DNA of 64,000 nt from Dyella flava (GTDB lineage Bacteria > Pseudomonadota > Gammaproteobacteria > Xanthomonadales > Rhodanobacteraceae), in assembly GCF_016904955.1 (NCBI RefSeq), contig NZ_JADIKE010000035.1, forward strand, positions 310,001 through 374,000, read 5' to 3'. The notes beneath the pieces were generated by a model, which had not been told where the DNA came from, did not search any database, and saw only the letters and a list, made by a program, of their open reading frames with translations. Shown here piece by piece: positions 17,152 to 28,688 of this stretch (positions are counted from its first letter, which is position 1; each line of letters starts with the position of its first letter). Made by a program: the position numbers and the translations under genes.

Positions 17152-20010
17152 TCAGAACCAGCGACGCTCTTCGCCCGGCCCTTCCACATTGCTCACGCAA
17201 CGACTGCAAATGTCCGGATGCGCCGGGTTGCTGCCCACGTCCTCGCGACGATGCCAGCAGCGAATGCACTTGGCCGCGTCGCTCACACTGGCGGCCACAT
17301 GCACTTCGCCACCTTCCAGCGGCAACGCAGCCGCATCGGCCGGACGTGACTGCAACGGGGCGAAGCTCAGCTCGGACGTGATGAAGAAGAAGCGCAATTC
17401 GTCCGCTGTCTCGGCATAGCGCGCGGTGGTGGCCGGATCGGCATGCAGCACCAGCTTGGCTTCCAATGCGGCACCGATACGCTCGGCCTTGCGCATGTCT
17501 TCCAGCACACGCGACGCGGTATCGCGGATCGCCAGCAGGTCGGCCCAGTAACGGCGCTGCTCCGGCGAAGCTTGCGTGTTCACCAGACCGTCGTACCAGG
17601 TTTCGAACAACACGCTTTCGCTGCGCTCGCCGGGCATGTGCTGCCAGATTTCTTCCGCGGTGAACGACAGCACCGGCGCCAGCCAACGTACCAGCGCTTC
17701 CAGGATGCGATACATCGCGCTCTGCGCACTGCGCCGGCCGAGGCTTTCGGTCGGCATGGTGTAGAGGCGGTCCTTGGTGATGTCCAGGTACAGCGCGCCC
17801 ATTTCGTTGGTGCAGAAGTTCTGCACGCGCTGCACGATTTCGGGGAAGTCGTAACGTTCGTACGCGGCGACGACCGCCTGCTGGACTTCATAAGCCTGGC
17901 CGATCGCCCACTGATCGAGCAGCAGGCTGTTCTCCACCGGCACCAGATGTTTGGCCGGATCGAAACCATCCAGATTACCGAGCAGGAAGCGCGCGGTATT
18001 GCGGATACGGCGATAGGCGTCGGCCACGCGCTTGAGGATTTCGTCGGAAACCGACATCTCATTGCGGTAATCCGCGCTGGCCACCCACAGGCGCAGGATG
18101 TCGGCGCCGAGGGTATCCATCACCTTCTGCGGCAACACCACGTTGCCTTGCGACTTGGACATCTTGCGGCCCTGCCCGTCCACGGTGAAGCCGTGCGTAA
18201 GCAGCGCCTTGTACGGCGGTTGGCCGTCGAGCATCGACGAGGTGAGCAAGGAGGAATGGAACCAGCCGCGATGCTGGTCCGAACCTTCCAGATACAGGTC
18301 GGCGGCGAAGGTGGAGACATCCACGTGCGAACCGCGCAACACGTGCCAATGCGTGGTGCCCGAGTCGAACCACACATCAAGCGTGTCGCGATTCTTTTCG
18401 TAATGCTGGGCTTCTTCCGCGCTCAGGAAATCACTGGGCTCGACGCTCTGCCATGCTTCGATGCCGTGCTGCTCGATGCGCTTGGCCACTTCTTCCAGCA
18501 GTTCCGGCGTACGCGGATGCAACTCGCCGGTTTCGCGGTGCACGAAGAAGGCCATCGGCACGCCCCACTGACGCTGGCGCGACAAGGTCCAGTCGGGACG
18601 ATTGGCGATCATCGCGTGCAGGCGCTGCTTGCCCCAGGCGGGATAGAACTTGGTGGCCTCGATGCCTTCCAGCGCGGTTTCACGCAGCGTCTTGCCGCCA
18701 TCGTTCGGCGTGGTATCCATGCCGGCAAACCACTGCGAGGTGGCGCGATAGATGATCGGCGTCTTGTGCCGCCAGCAATGCATGTAGCTGTGCGTGTACT
18801 TGTTCTGGTGCAGCAGCGAGCCGGCCTGCTCCAGCGCTTCGACGATCCTGGGATTGGCCTTCCACAGGAACATGCCGCCGAACAACGGCAAGCTGGCGGC
18901 GTAGTGGCCGTCGCCCATCACCGGATTGATGATCTCGGCGTCCTTCATGCCGTGCGCCTTGCACGAGAGGAAGTCTTCCACACCGTAAGCCGGCGATGAG
19001 TGCACGATGCCGGTACCGGTATCCAGCGTCACATAGTCGCCGAAATACACCGGCGCCAGCCGCGCATAGCCCGGATCGGCCGCGTACAGCGGATGGCGGA
19101 ACTTCAGGTCACCCAGCGCCTGCCCCGGGGCCGAGGCAATGACCTGCCCTTCCAGACCATACGTCTTGAGGCATTCCTCGACGCGCTCGCTGGCAAGAAT
19201 CAGCAAGCCCTTCGGCGTATCCACCAGGCTGTAGCTGAATTCCGGATGCAGGTTGAGTGCCTGGTTGGCGGGGATCGTCCACGGCGTGGTGGTCCAGATC
19301 ACGATCTGGCCGTTGGGCTTGGGCAGTTTTTCCAGGCCGAAGGCGTTGGCGACTGCGGCGGGATCGTCAAAGGCAAAACCGACGTCGATGGCGATGTCGG
19401 TCTTGTCTTCGTATTCCACTTCCGCTTCGGCCAACGCCGAACCGCAGTCGAAGCACCAGTTCACCGGCTTCAGGCCACGGTAGATGTAGCCCTTGCGCAA
19501 CATTTCCGACAGTGCGCGAATCTCCAGGGCTTCATTGGCGTGATCCATCGTGAGGTACGGGCGCTCCCAGTCGCCCAGCACACCCAGTCGCTTGAAGTCG
19601 GCCTTTTGCGCTTCGATCTGCTCAGCTGCATAGGCGCGCGCCTTGCGCTGCACTTCTGCGGCTGGAAGATTCTTGCCGAACTTCTTTTCGATCTGGATTT
19701 CGATCGGCATGCCGTGGCAATCCCAGCCGGGCACATACGGCGCATGGAAGCCGGCCAGCACTTTCGACTTGACGATGATGTCCTTGAGGATCTTGTTGAC
19801 CGCATGGCCGATGTGAATCGCGCCGTTGGCGTACGGCGGACCATCGTGCAGCATGAACATCGGACGGCCGACGGTCCTGGCCTGGATCTGGTGGTAACGC
19901 CCCGCCTTTTCCCACTCGGCCAGCCAACCCGGCTCGCGCTTGGGCAGGTCGCCGCGCATCGGGAAGCTGGTTTGCGGCAGGTTGATGGTGCTCTTGTAGT
20001 CCTGGGTCAT
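17152..20010 (-). CDS. ileS: Isoleucyl-tRNA synthetase
   Basis: This 952-residue class I synthetase charges tRNA-Ile with isoleucine in the cytoplasm. It has the HIGH-type motif HIGHAVNK (in [13 protein letters not shown]), the KMSKS motif [10 protein letters not shown], a CP1 editing domain between them ([13 protein letters not shown]), and a C-terminal zinc finger [12 protein letters not shown]...CSRC. Length and layout are those of bacterial IleS of the zinc-containing type. The order ribF-ileS-lspA is widely conserved. Confidence 0.97.
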   Translation of the reverse strand: MTQDYKSTINLPQTSFPMRGDLPKREPGWLAEWEKAGRYHQIQARTVGRPMFMLHDGPPYANGAIHIGHAVNKILKDIIVKSKVLAGFHAPYVPGWDCHGMPIEIQIEKKFGKNLPAAEVQRKARAYAAEQIEAQKADFKRLGVLGDWERPYLTMDHANEALEIRALSEMLRKGYIYRGLKPVNWCFDCGSALAEAEVEYEDKTDIAIDVGFAFDDPAAVANAFGLEKLPKPNGQIVIWTTTPWTIPANQALNLHPEFSYSLVDTPKGLLILASERVEECLKTYGLEGQVIASAPGQALGDLKFRHPLYAADPGYARLAPVYFGDYVTLDTGTGIVHSSPAYGVEDFLSCKAHGMKDAEIINPVMGDGHYAASLPLFGGMFLWKANPRIVEALEQAGSLLHQNKYTHSYMHCWRHKTPIIYRATSQWFAGMDTTPNDGGKTLRETALEGIEATKFYPAWGKQRLHAMIANRPDWTLSRQRQWGVPMAFFVHRETGELHPRTPELLEEVAKRIEQHGIEAWQSVEPSDFLSAEEAQHYEKNRDTLDVWFDSGTTHWHVLRGSHVDVSTFAADLYLEGSDQHRGWFHSSLLTSSMLDGQPPYKALLTHGFTVDGQGRKMSKSQGNVVLPQKVMDTLGADILRLWVASADYRNEMSVSDEILKRVADAYRRIRNTARFLLGNLDGFDPAKHLVPVENSLLLDQWAIGQAYEVQQAVVAAYERYDFPEIVQRVQNFCTNEMGALYLDITKDRLYTMPTESLGRRSAQSAMYRILEALVRWLAPVLSFTAEEIWQHMPGERSESVLFETWYDGLVNTQASPEQRRYWADLLAIRDTASRVLEDMRKAERIGAALEAKLVLHADPATTARYAETADELRFFFITSELSFAPLQSRPADAAALPLEGGEVHVAASVSDAAKCIRCWHRREDVGSNPAHPDICSRCVSNVEGPGEERRWF

Positions 20011-20201
20011 CGCTCGGTTGCCGTGTTTACGGTGGTCCCGCTTCGATGCCTGGGGAGGAACCGAAGCCTCGTGCTATTACTTGCCGCGCGCGGCGGCAAG
20101 CGCACGCGCTTCGGCGGGTGCCTCAAATAATAATAATCGCCGCGCTCGCCATGGCAGGCGCGGAATGGGTAGCTGGCTTGGACTGTTGCAGGCTCATGAC
20201 C

Positions 20202-21155
20202 TTACTCGCCGATCAGTACCGGGTTCATACCCAGGATCTCCCGGGCCGAACGCGCATCATGACTCATTTGAGCCTTTAATGCGTCCAATCCGTCAAATTT
20301 CATCTCGTCGCGCAGCTTGGCAACGAATTCCACCGCCATGCGCTGGCCGTATAGATCACCCTCGAAATCGAACAGGTGCACTTCCAGCAGGGGTTCGAGC
20401 ACTTCGTTGACGGTCGGCCGCGTACCGAGGCTGGCCACCCCGGGCCAATTGCATGCGCTCTCGCCCAGGCCCACCCGTACCGCGAAGATGCCGTGGACCG
20501 GCGTGACCCGTTCGCGCAGGTGGATATTGGCGGTGGGAAAGCCCAGGGTACGGCCGAGCTGTTTGCCGTATTCCACCTTGCCCTCGATCACGAAGGGCCG
20601 GCCCAGCAGCGGCGTGGCCCCACCAAAGTTGCCGGCCGCGAGCAAAGCCCGCACCCGGCTGGCCGATACGCGTTCGCCCTCCAGCAGCACGGCCGGCATG
20701 GTGCGGGCCACAAAGCCCCGCTCCGCCCCGATCCGTTCAAGCATGGCGACATCGCCTGCGCGCTTGTGGCCAAAGCGGAAATCCGCCCCGACCCACACTT
20801 CGCGCACATTGAGCCGTTCGACCAGCACGCGCTGGATAAAATCTTCGGCCGACATGGCCGTCAACGCCCGGTTGAAGCGCATCAGCAGGGTGTGCTCCAT
20901 GCCGGCGGCGGCGAAGCCGAGCAGCTTTTCGCGCACGCTGGACAAACGTGGCACCGGCTCTTTCGAAAAGAACGCTCGCGGCAGCGGCTCGAAACTCACC
21001 ACGATCGGCGTGCAGTCGAGGGCCTGCGCCCGTTCGCGCACTTCATTCAACAAGGCTTGGTGACCACGATGCAGACCGTCGAAGGCACCGACCGCAACCA
21101 CACTGCCGCCGGGGGCTAAACACGGCCCCGCAACGTCCCGGGACAGTTTCATCAT
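20202..21155 (-). CDS. ribF: Bifunctional riboflavin kinase / FAD synthetase
   Basis: This 317-residue enzyme makes FMN from riboflavin and then FAD. The N-terminal nucleotidyltransferase domain has VAVGAFDGLHRGHQALL (HxGH-like motif) and VGADFRFGHKRAGD. The C-terminal kinase domain has LGRTLGFPTANI (the PTAN motif) and LLEVHLFDFEGDLYG. A double Met start is present; the first ATG is used. It lies between murJ and ileS, with 16 bp to the murJ stop and 191 bp to the ileS start. Confidence 0.96.
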   Translation of the reverse strand: MMKLSRDVAGPCLAPGGSVVAVGAFDGLHRGHQALLNEVRERAQALDCTPIVVSFEPLPRAFFSKEPVPRLSSVREKLLGFAAAGMEHTLLMRFNRALTAMSAEDFIQRVLVERLNVREVWVGADFRFGHKRAGDVAMLERIGAERGFVARTMPAVLLEGERVSASRVRALLAAGNFGGATPLLGRPFVIEGKVEYGKQLGRTLGFPTANIHLRERVTPVHGIFAVRVGLGESACNWPGVASLGTRPTVNEVLEPLLEVHLFDFEGDLYGQRMAVEFVAKLRDEMKFDGLDALKAQMSHDARSAREILGMNPVLIGE

Positions 21156-21171
21156 CCGCCAAGTATAGCGG

Positions 21172-22779
21172 TCAGTCGTGTTGCAATTCGCCTAGCCGAA
21201 AACCTGTCGCGAAAAGTACGGCGACATAGGTCGCGCCACCGGCACATACCAGCAAAGCCAATCGCCACACGCGGCCGATCACCTGCATCTGCGTCCAATC
21301 CGGCCAATACCAGCGGCCGAGCAGCAGCACGAGGATCATCGCGGTACAGGCCAGTGCCAGCCGGGTCAGATGACGGCTCCATCCGGCTTGCCGCTGGTAG
21401 ATGTCGGCCTGTTGCAACCAGCGCCACAGCAGCAGCAAATTGACATAGCTGGCCAACGCACTCGCCATGCCCAGCGCCAGATGCAAACCAGGCACTTTGG
21501 ACAAGCCATCCAGCAAGGGACCGGCCTTCAAAGCCGGCGGTGCCCACATGGCATACAGCGTCAACAGGAACACGCCATTGAGCAGCATGTTGGTGATCAG
21601 CGCCACCACACCGGCACGCATCGGCGTATGCGTGTCTTTGCGCGCATAAAACGCCGGCAGCAGCACTTTCACCGTGGCGTAGGCGGGTACGCCGAAACTC
21701 AGCGCCGTGACCGACAGTGTGGCCATGCGCGTATCAAACGGCCGGAACTGCCCGTTCTGGAACAGCGTGGCGACCAGCGGCTGGGCCAGCAGCATCAGGC
21801 CGAACATGGCCGGCACGGCAATCAGCAAGGTCGTGCGCAGGCCCCAATCCAGCGCCTTGGAAAAACCTTCGTGATCGGTAGCAACGTGATGGCGCGACAG
21901 CGAAGGCAGGATCACCGTGCCCAGGGCCACACCGAACACGCCCAGCGGCAATTCCAGGAAGCGGTCCGCCTGCGACAACCAGGTCTGCGAACCGGAAATC
22001 AGCAGCGACGCAATCACCGTGTCGAACAGCAGGTTGATCTGCGACACCGACGAGCCAAAGAGCGTCGGCAGCATCTGGCGCATGATCCGTCGCACATCCG
22101 GATGGTTCCAGCCCCAACGGGGCAAGGTCAGCAAATCGAGTTGACGCAAGGCCGGCAACTGAAACAGCACTTGCAGGATGCCTGCGGCGAACACCGCCCA
22201 ACCCAGCGCCAGGATCGGCGTCTGCAAATGCCGGGACAGCCACCAGGCGCCGGCGATCATGCAGAGGTTGAGAATCACCGGCGTCAATGCCGGCAGGCCG
22301 AACCGGTGGAAGCTGTTGAGTGCACCACCAGAAAGTGCCGTCAACGACACGAACAGCAGGAAGGGAAAGGTCAGCCGCAACAGCTCCACGGTGAGGGTGA
22401 ATTTGTGCGGCTGATCAATCGCACCCGGCGAGAAGACCGTAGCGACCTGCGGCGCAAACAACACGCATAGCGCCGCCACCACCAGCAACACACCACCCAA
22501 GGTGCCCGATACACGGGACATCAACTCTTTCAGCTGCGCATGCGTGCCTGTCTCCTTCACCTCGGTGAAGACGGGAACGAACGCGGTGGAAAACGAGCCC
22601 TCGGCAAACATGCGGCGCATGAAATTGGGAATGCGGAATGCCACCCAGAACGCGTCGGTGGCGACATTGGCCCCAAACACATGGCTGATCGAAATATCCC
22701 GCAGCAGGCCCAGTACGCGCGAAACCATGGTCATGCTGCTGAACGAAAGCAGCCCGCGTAGCATGCTGGGGGATTTCAT
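21172..22779 (-). CDS. murJ: Lipid II flippase MurJ
   Basis: This ~535-residue polytopic membrane protein of the MOP superfamily flips lipid II across the inner membrane for peptidoglycan synthesis. The N-terminus (LRGLLSFSSMTMVSRVLGLLRD, shown here only as family-typical) and FVPVFTEV are characteristic. About 14 hydrophobic segments are visible. The frame is open to 22845, but that part encodes a C/G-rich intergenic repeat; the ATG at 22779 gives the usual N-terminus MKSPSMLRGLLSF. It is transcribed divergently from rpsT, as in many gammaproteobacteria. Confidence 0.95.
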   Translation of the reverse strand: MKSPSMLRGLLSFSSMTMVSRVLGLLRDISISHVFGANVATDAFWVAFRIPNFMRRMFAEGSFSTAFVPVFTEVKETGTHAQLKELMSRVSGTLGGVLLVVAALCVLFAPQVATVFSPGAIDQPHKFTLTVELLRLTFPFLLFVSLTALSGGALNSFHRFGLPALTPVILNLCMIAGAWWLSRHLQTPILALGWAVFAAGILQVLFQLPALRQLDLLTLPRWGWNHPDVRRIMRQMLPTLFGSSVSQINLLFDTVIASLLISGSQTWLSQADRFLELPLGVFGVALGTVILPSLSRHHVATDHEGFSKALDWGLRTTLLIAVPAMFGLMLLAQPLVATLFQNGQFRPFDTRMATLSVTALSFGVPAYATVKVLLPAFYARKDTHTPMRAGVVALITNMLLNGVFLLTLYAMWAPPALKAGPLLDGLSKVPGLHLALGMASALASYVNLLLLWRWLQQADIYQRQAGWSRHLTRLALACTAMILVLLLGRWYWPDWTQMQVIGRVWRLALLVCAGGATYVAVLFATGFRLGELQHD

Positions 22780-22803
22780 GCGGGAAGGAGTCCTTGAGCT
22801 TTT

Positions 22804-22842
22804 CCCCCTCTCCCCTCCGGGGAGAGGGCTGGGGTGAGGGGG
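22804..22842. repeat. C/G-rich dispersed repeat, copy 1
   Basis: CCCTCTCCCC-tcc-GGGGAGAGGG followed by CTGGGGTGAGGGGG. It forms a short hairpin on its own and is an inverted partner of the copy at 22903-22939. Confidence 0.8.
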
Positions 22843-22902
22843 CAATCTTGCCAGAATGGTAAGATTTCTCCCGTGCGCTTATGGGTTTTATCGCAAGAGC
22901 GG

Positions 22903-22939
22903 CCCCTCACCCTAGCCCTCTCCCCGAAGGGGAGAGGGG
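22903..22939. repeat. C/G-rich dispersed repeat, copy 2 (inverted)
   Basis: CCCCTCACCCTAGCC followed by CTCTCCCC-gaa-GGGGAGAGG. This is the reverse complement form of copy 1, 60 bp away, so the two copies can pair into one large stem in the murJ-rpsT gap. A third copy lies at 30983-31020. Confidence 0.8.
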
Positions 22940-22958
22940 ACCGCATCCGGTTAACAGC

Positions 22959-22987
22959 TTGACCGACCGGCAAATTGCCGTCATAAT
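22959..22987 (+). promoter_or_regulatory. Sigma70-type promoter of rpsT
   Basis: TTGACC at 22959-22964, a 17-bp spacer, and CATAAT at 22982-22987 give a good sigma70 match about 45 bp before the rpsT start codon. Confidence 0.7.
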
Positions 22988-23030
22988 TGCCGCCTTTTTC
23001 CAACCCCAGTATTTATTTCGGAGTTCTACC

Positions 23031-23294
23031 TTGGCCAACATCAAGTCCGCGAAGAAGCGTGCGCGCCAGTCTGAGCAGCGCCGCCTGCGCAACGTCAGCG
23101 CCCGTTCCATGGTCCGCAGCGCCCTGCGCAAGGTCGTCAAGGCCATCGAAGCCAAGGACAAGGCCGGTGCCGTGGCTGCTTTCACGGCTGCCCAGCCGGT
23201 GATGGACCGCTACGCCGCCCGTGGCCTGATCCACAAGAACAAGGCTGCCCGTCACAAGAGCCGCCTGAACGCGAAGATTCGCGAGCTGGCCTGA
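23031..23294 (+). CDS. rpsT: 30S ribosomal protein S20
   Basis: This small basic protein of 87 residues ([14 protein letters not shown]..., ending KIRELA) binds 16S rRNA early in 30S assembly. The start is a TTG at 23031, eight bases after CGGAG. The weak start codon is typical of rpsT, where S20 represses its own translation. The frame extends upstream, but without family similarity. The promoter and terminator around it make it a single-gene unit. Confidence 0.97.
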   Translation: MANIKSAKKRARQSEQRRLRNVSARSMVRSALRKVVKAIEAKDKAGAVAAFTAAQPVMDRYAARGLIHKNKAARHKSRLNAKIRELA

Positions 23295-23323
23295 GCGCTA
23301 AAGTGACATAAGGGTTGGCGAGA

Positions 23324-23347
23324 AGCCGGCGGAAACGCCGGCTTTTT
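23324..23347 (+). terminator. Intrinsic terminator of rpsT
   Basis: AGCCGGCG-gaaa-CGCCGGCT followed by TTTT: an eight-base-pair perfect stem with a GNRA-type loop, 30 bp after the rpsT stop. Confidence 0.92.
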
Positions 23348-23370
23348 CGTGCGTACCCAACCCCTCCCGG

Positions 23371-24117
23371 TTACCCGGAAGGGAAAGCGATGGAAGCGAG
23401 CGCGCTCTTCATCGCCCGCACTTCGGCGACGCTGGTTTGGTCGGTATCCGGGGAAAGCCCCTGCAAGGCCGGATTGAGATAGCGCATGGCAGAGCGACGG
23501 ACAGACCGCGCCGAGCCATGAAATTCGTGCGCCCTGCTGAGCCGGGCCACTTCCGCCAGATTCTGCGAGCGGATCCCCGCGCCGGCCAGAATCCTGATGC
23601 GTCCAGCGGCCTGCTCTACCAATCCGGCAATCGCTGCCGCACCGGCCAGGGCATTCGCGCATCCGCCCGAGGTCAGCACGCGTTCGCAACCCAGTGCGAC
23701 CACCTCTTCCAGCGAACGCCGCAGATCCGCACTGGCGTCGATCGCGCGATGAAAGGTCACTCCCAGCTTGCCCGCCGCGCTGACCAGCTCCCGACAACGC
23801 GGATCGACCACGCCATCGGCATCCAGTGCACCGATCACCACGCCATCGAAGCCGAGCTGCGCACAGGTCTCGATATCACGCCGCATCATCTCGAAGTCGG
23901 CGTCGTCATAAAGAAAATCACCGTCACGCGGCCTGACCAGCACATACACCGGGATGCGCACGCGATCGCGCACGACTGCCAGCATGCCGTGGGATGGTGT
24001 GATGCCGCCTTCGGCCAGGCTGCTGCACAGTTCAACGCGATCAGCGCCGCCTTCCTGCGCAGCGAGCGCCGAACCAAGCGAGCCGGCGGCAATTTCGAGC
24101 AAAGGTTGTTGCGTCAT
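23371..24117 (-). CDS. cutC: CutC family protein
   Basis: This 248-residue TIM-barrel protein has family motifs LEIAAGSLGSALAA, GGADRVELCSSLAEGG, YVLVRPRDGDFLY, FHRAIDAS and VLTSGG. It was historically linked to copper homeostasis in E. coli, but the biochemical role is unclear. The ATG at 24117 overlaps the asparaginase stop by one base (TGATG), so the two genes are translationally coupled. The longer open frame upstream lies inside that gene and is not used. Confidence 0.9.
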   Translation of the reverse strand: MTQQPLLEIAAGSLGSALAAQEGGADRVELCSSLAEGGITPSHGMLAVVRDRVRIPVYVLVRPRDGDFLYDDADFEMMRRDIETCAQLGFDGVVIGALDADGVVDPRCRELVSAAGKLGVTFHRAIDASADLRRSLEEVVALGCERVLTSGGCANALAGAAAIAGLVEQAAGRIRILAGAGIRSQNLAEVARLSRAHEFHGSARSVRRSAMRYLNPALQGLSPDTDQTSVAEVRAMKSALASIAFPSG

Positions 24118-25169
24118 CAGGTATACGTCGTCTGGTAAAGGCTGGGCGAGGCCAGCAGGCGATCTTGTTTCTGTGCGTCGCAGACGGCATAGGTGAAGCC
24201 TTTCTGGATCGCAAACGCGCCGCACTCACCATCGCGGCGCAGTGCGAGGAAACCGACCTGCATATCCTTGGTCGCCTCGGGACGTTTCTTCACGATGCGT
24301 CGCACGGCTTCTTCGCAGGCTTCCTGCGGACTGCGTCCCTGCCGCATCAACTCCACCACCAGAAAGCTGCCGGCGTTGCGTATGACCTCTTCGCCGACGC
24401 CGGTGGACGTGGCAGCGCCCACTTCGTTGTCGACATACAGGCCGGCGCCGATGATCGGGCTGTCGCCCACGCGGCCGTGCATCTTCCACGCCATGCCACT
24501 GGTGGTGCAGGCGCCGGCAAGATGGCCATTGGCATCCACCGCCAGCATGCCGATGGTGTCGTGATTGTTCTTGCCACCCGGCATGCCGAGACTTTGCAGG
24601 CTGCGGTGATAATCGATGTTCTCGCTGTTGGCCACCGGGGTGTACTTGGCCTGCTTCAGCCACTCGTGCCATGCCTTGGCCGATTCCGGCGTCAGCAGGT
24701 CTTCCCTGGTGAAGCCTTCCTGCAAAGCAAATTCCAGCGCACCGTCGCCCACCAGCAACACGTGCGGCGTGTCTTCCATCACCTTGCGTGCGACCTTGAT
24801 CGGATGAGCGATATGTTCAAGCGCCGCCACCGCACCACAGCGGCCATCGCCATCCATGATGCTGGCGTCCAGCGTGACCTTGCCGTCGCGATCGGGATAA
24901 CCGGCACGCCCGACGCTGTGATTGTGCAGATCCGATTCCGGCACCTGCACGCCGGTCTCGACCGCATCCAGCGGCTTGCCGCCTTTGCCCAACACCGTCC
25001 ATGCGGCCTGGTTGGCAGGTATGCCGAAATCCCAGGTAGACACCACGCGCGCGCCGACTCCGCCCGGCACCGTGCCGGATAGCGCTGCGCCTGCTCGCGA
25101 CAGGCGAGGCAACGCCAGCGCAGATGCAACCAGCAGTGAGGATTTCAGGAAGTCGCGGCGGTCACTCAT
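24117..25169 (-). CDS. Tat-exported N4-(beta-N-acetylglucosaminyl)-L-asparaginase (glycosylasparaginase family)
   Basis: This 350-residue Ntn-hydrolase of the glycosylasparaginase type cleaves the bond between GlcNAc and Asn in glycopeptides. The N-terminus SDRRDFLKSSLLVASALALP is a twin-arginine signal, so the product is exported folded. The autocatalytic Thr lies in NHDTIGMLAVD, followed by the substrate loop HGRVGDSPIIGAGLYVD. The start is followed by normal mature sequence. It is coupled to cutC downstream. Regulation is not visible. Confidence 0.9.
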   Translation of the reverse strand: MSDRRDFLKSSLLVASALALPRLSRAGAALSGTVPGGVGARVVSTWDFGIPANQAAWTVLGKGGKPLDAVETGVQVPESDLHNHSVGRAGYPDRDGKVTLDASIMDGDGRCGAVAALEHIAHPIKVARKVMEDTPHVLLVGDGALEFALQEGFTREDLLTPESAKAWHEWLKQAKYTPVANSENIDYHRSLQSLGMPGGKNNHDTIGMLAVDANGHLAGACTTSGMAWKMHGRVGDSPIIGAGLYVDNEVGAATSTGVGEEVIRNAGSFLVVELMRQGRSPQEACEEAVRRIVKKRPEATKDMQVGFLALRRDGECGAFAIQKGFTYAVCDAQKQDRLLASPSLYQTTYT

Positions 25170-25268
25170 CGGGCTCTCTCTGTGAAGGTAGATATCTGCA
25201 GATGTCCCGCTGCAGCATAGACATCCTTCAGACGATCTTCTTATGCCATAGGTCGCCCACGCGCGGGG

Positions 25269-28200
25269 TCAAACCACTTCCGCCTCCCGCGCACGCTCAG
25301 GCAGCGCCAGCCGCCGCTCGGCCTGGTCGTATTCGATCAGCAACACGCCCGAGTCGTGACGGCCGGTGATGTCGACGAAGCAAGCGCCACCGATAAACGG
25401 CTCCAGCGTCATCACTGATTTCAGCGGCGTGGCCACGACCATCTGGAAGCCGAAGTTCTCGAAGATGTTCATGGCTAGCGCAGTGAATTCGTTGTCGGCC
25501 TTGTCGAAGGCCTCATCGAGTACCACCGGCGCGTAGCGCGGCAGATGACCATCGTCACCACCCAGCTGATAACGCAGCGCCGCAGCCAGGCAGGTCGTGG
25601 CAAGCTTCTGCCGCTGGCCGCCCGACTTGCCCGCACCGCTGCGGTAAACCTCGACCTGGCGACGCGTATCGGCCTCCACTTCCACGCCAACGAACTCGAC
25701 GTGCTGACGCACATCCAGCACCTGTTCGCGCCAGCGCTTGTGTTCCGGATCGTCAGCAGCCAGCCTGCTTACCAGTTGGCGCAGCACGCCGAACTGGGTT
25801 TCGGCCAGTGCACGATCTTCGGTCTGGTGATGGGATAACACATCGCGCAGTTGTTGCTGGAATTCACGCACTTCGGCAAGACCCCGATCGGTCAGCTCGA
25901 TTTGCAGCAAGGTGCCGCGATTGAACGGGACACGTTCCAGGCTTTCGTTGACCTCTTCCATGCGCTGGCCGATCGATTTGCGCGCTTCGCTCATGTGTTT
26001 CTGCAACACCAGCAGATTCTGCTTGCTTTGGCTTTGCAGCAACTCAAAGAAGCGCGCCTCGTGCTTGGGCAGACCATCCAGTTCAAGACGGCGCAGACGG
26101 GCGAGGAAACCTTCGGCCGCGTCGAGATTGGGCGTGAAGTCGCCACTGTCCTGTGGCCAGCGACGGCAGAAACTGCGGAAGCACTCTTCGGTCTGCTGGA
26201 CCAGACGGTTGTCTTCGTCGACCTGGCCGTTGAGCGCCTCGTTGAGGCCGCGCTCCAACAGACGGAACTGGTCGGCAAGATTATCCAGCGACAAGGGCGG
26301 ATGTGCCGGTAAACGCTCCGGCAAGCCACGCGCCTGCAGCGGCGTCAAGGCCGCTTGCGAGGCTTTCTGCTGGCAGGCCTCACGCTTCTCGTTGAGGCTG
26401 CTGCGCTCGCGCTGCAAGGCATTGCGCTCACCTGCCGCGTCTTCAAAAGCGTTTTGCGCACGACGCCGCAGTTCGCGCTCGGTATCCAGGCGCTGGGTGA
26501 TCTCCAGCAGGGTCGCGTCGCCTTCACGCCATTGCTTGAGCTGAGCCTCGATATCGCCCAGGCGCTGCAGCTTGGGCGCGACGTCGATCTCTTCCCACTC
26601 CGCGCTCGCCAAGGCGCCGGCGAGTACACGGCGATCGCCTTCGCGCGCATTGTCTTCGCGCAGGGCCTTCAATGCTTCGTCGGACTTGGCGATCGCCTGC
26701 GCCCACTGCTGCCCTTCTTTTTCATAGACGGTCAACTTGTCGCGGTTGTCGAAGCCAAGCACCCAATGGCGGCGATCATCCACGGCGCGGCGGTCGTCTT
26801 TCTCATAACGATCGCCCGGATGTTTCACCTGGCCTTCCCGGGTGATCGCCCGATCGGCGTTTTTCAGCGCGGTGGCGGAGTCCGCACAGCTGTAGTCGAA
26901 ACGGCGGGCCAGTTCGGCGGATAGCCAGTCGCGATGCGCATGATCGTGCAGCTCAAGCCGATGCAGCATCGAGCGCGCATCAAGCTTGCGCGCATTCAAT
27001 ACCTCACCGCGCCCGACCCGGTAATACACCAGCTTGCTGCCGAGGTGAGTCTTGTTGACCCAGGCAGATACTTCACCGTAGTGCTTTTCGTCCACCAGCA
27101 AGGCGAGTGCAAAACCATGCAGCACGCGCTCAATCGCGCCACGCCACGCCGCGTGCTCGGACTTGACCTGCAGCAGCTCGCCGACGAATGGGAGTGCGTT
27201 TTCCGACAGTCCCAGCTCCTGGCACAACCGCGCACGCACCGCCTGGGTAGGCGCGGGAATGTTGGAAGGATGCCGATTCAGCGCCTCGATTTCCCCTCGC
27301 ACTTCACCAAAACGCTGGGTGGCCTGGTCACGCTCGCGCTTGAGCACGTCCATCCGCTCTTCGAGTGCGGCCGCGCGTTCACGGGCACCGTCGATAAGTT
27401 CACGCGCCTGCCCGGCAAGTTCGGCGAAGCCATGCGCGGTACCTGGAATGGTCCAGCCCAGCTCGCGACAGGTCTGCTCGACCTTGTTGCGCCGGCGCAG
27501 CCGTTCGTCACGCTCGCGGCCGACTTGTTCGCGCTCGCGTTCCAGCTGGTCGATCGCATCACCGCCCTGCTCGCGACGCTGACGCTCAAGATCGGCCAGT
27601 TTCTGGTCGTGGTTGTCCAGCGACTGGCGACGCTGCGCCAACTCGCCGGCCAGGGCCTGGTCCTGTACCTGCAGCTCGGCAAGGCGCGCATCCAGCAAAG
27701 CCAGACGCCGCTGCTCGCGATAAAGATCCACGCCGTGCTGCAGCTCTTTCAGCTCGCTGGTCGCGCGGCGCAATTGCAGCAGCGATTCGTGAGAAGTGCG
27801 GGCAGGTGCCAGGGTATCTACTTGTTCGCGCGCGATCACGACCGATTTATGCGCGGCATCGAGTTCGCCGAAATCCGCCACCAGACGATCGGCCGCGCCG
27901 AACGTCTGCGGCTCATCGAGCATGAAGCCGCGCAGGAACTGATTGAGATCGCCCAGGTTCTTGGCCGACTGTGTCTTGTGCAGCAGCTTCAGCGCCATCT
28001 CGTTCTGGATGCCCAGCAGACGGCGGAACCGCTCGGCATACGCGGCGAAGGTGTCGAAGTGGTGTACGTCCTCGCCCAGACGGGTCTTGAGACGGCGGCG
28101 ATCCAGATCGAAGCCTTGCAATTCCGTCGCGACATCGAAGGTGCGCTCCGTCACCATGTAATGCTTCTGCACATCGGCGGCGGCCGAACTGTTGCCGCTG

Positions 28201-28688
28201 ATCCAGAACAGACGGATCAGGCTGACCGTGGCGCCCAGGTTATTGCGGTATTCGAGTACCAGCGCCGACCACGTCGCCCCTTTGCGCAGGTACTGCGTGG
28301 CAATTTCGCCGGAATCACTGTCCTGCTGATCGGCCCAGGCACCACGTACGTAGGAAGCCAGGCTGCGATCTCGTCCACTGCGCTCGGCTTCGCGTGCCGC
28401 GGCATTGAAGTCGACCAGGTTGGGCGGAACCAGCAGTGCCGACATCGCATCCAGCAAGGTGGATTTACCCGAACCGGAGCGACCGACAAACAGGAACCCC
28501 TTCTCGGCAATCGGTACATCGACCAGGCCACCGAACGTGCCCCAGTTGAACACCTGCAGGCGACGCATGCGGAACTGTTCGTCGCGCGGACTGGGCAAAT
28601 CGGAAAGGAACAACGATGGTGCGACCGGACGCGCCGTCTTTGCCGCTTTTGCGCGCGCCTTGCGTGGCGCGCCTTTCTCATTCGCCAT
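25269..28688 (-). CDS. mksB: SMC-like condensin ATPase, MksB/JetC type
   Basis: This protein is about 1139 residues. The N-terminal ATPase half has the Walker A loop [15 protein letters not shown] near residue 65. A very long Glu/Arg/Gln-rich coiled coil follows, interrupted by a hinge-like globular region. The C-terminal half has the ABC signature KSGGQRQKL and Walker [14 protein letters not shown]. This is the architecture of MukB-like and MksB/JetC ATPases. It is the last gene of a three-gene overlapping operon with MksF- and MksE-like proteins. Such complexes condense chromosomes, or in Wadjet form remove plasmids. The ATG at 28688 is preferred over 28736, giving an 11-bp overlap with mksE. 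Confidence 0.85.
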   Translation of the reverse strand: MANEKGAPRKARAKAAKTARPVAPSLFLSDLPSPRDEQFRMRRLQVFNWGTFGGLVDVPIAEKGFLFVGRSGSGKSTLLDAMSALLVPPNLVDFNAAAREAERSGRDRSLASYVRGAWADQQDSDSGEIATQYLRKGATWSALVLEYRNNLGATVSLIRLFWISGNSSAAADVQKHYMVTERTFDVATELQGFDLDRRRLKTRLGEDVHHFDTFAAYAERFRRLLGIQNEMALKLLHKTQSAKNLGDLNQFLRGFMLDEPQTFGAADRLVADFGELDAAHKSVVIAREQVDTLAPARTSHESLLQLRRATSELKELQHGVDLYREQRRLALLDARLAELQVQDQALAGELAQRRQSLDNHDQKLADLERQRREQGGDAIDQLEREREQVGRERDERLRRRNKVEQTCRELGWTIPGTAHGFAELAGQARELIDGARERAAALEERMDVLKRERDQATQRFGEVRGEIEALNRHPSNIPAPTQAVRARLCQELGLSENALPFVGELLQVKSEHAAWRGAIERVLHGFALALLVDEKHYGEVSAWVNKTHLGSKLVYYRVGRGEVLNARKLDARSMLHRLELHDHAHRDWLSAELARRFDYSCADSATALKNADRAITREGQVKHPGDRYEKDDRRAVDDRRHWVLGFDNRDKLTVYEKEGQQWAQAIAKSDEALKALREDNAREGDRRVLAGALASAEWEEIDVAPKLQRLGDIEAQLKQWREGDATLLEITQRLDTERELRRRAQNAFEDAAGERNALQRERSSLNEKREACQQKASQAALTPLQARGLPERLPAHPPLSLDNLADQFRLLERGLNEALNGQVDEDNRLVQQTEECFRSFCRRWPQDSGDFTPNLDAAEGFLARLRRLELDGLPKHEARFFELLQSQSKQNLLVLQKHMSEARKSIGQRMEEVNESLERVPFNRGTLLQIELTDRGLAEVREFQQQLRDVLSHHQTEDRALAETQFGVLRQLVSRLAADDPEHKRWREQVLDVRQHVEFVGVEVEADTRRQVEVYRSGAGKSGGQRQKLATTCLAAALRYQLGGDDGHLPRYAPVVLDEAFDKADNEFTALAMNIFENFGFQMVVATPLKSVMTLEPFIGGACFVDITGRHDSGVLLIEYDQAERRLALPERAREAEVV

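Noticed and set aside
17443-18999. 518-codon open frame on the + strand
   Set aside because: Antisense to ileS with typical shadow composition; ileS motifs are complete.
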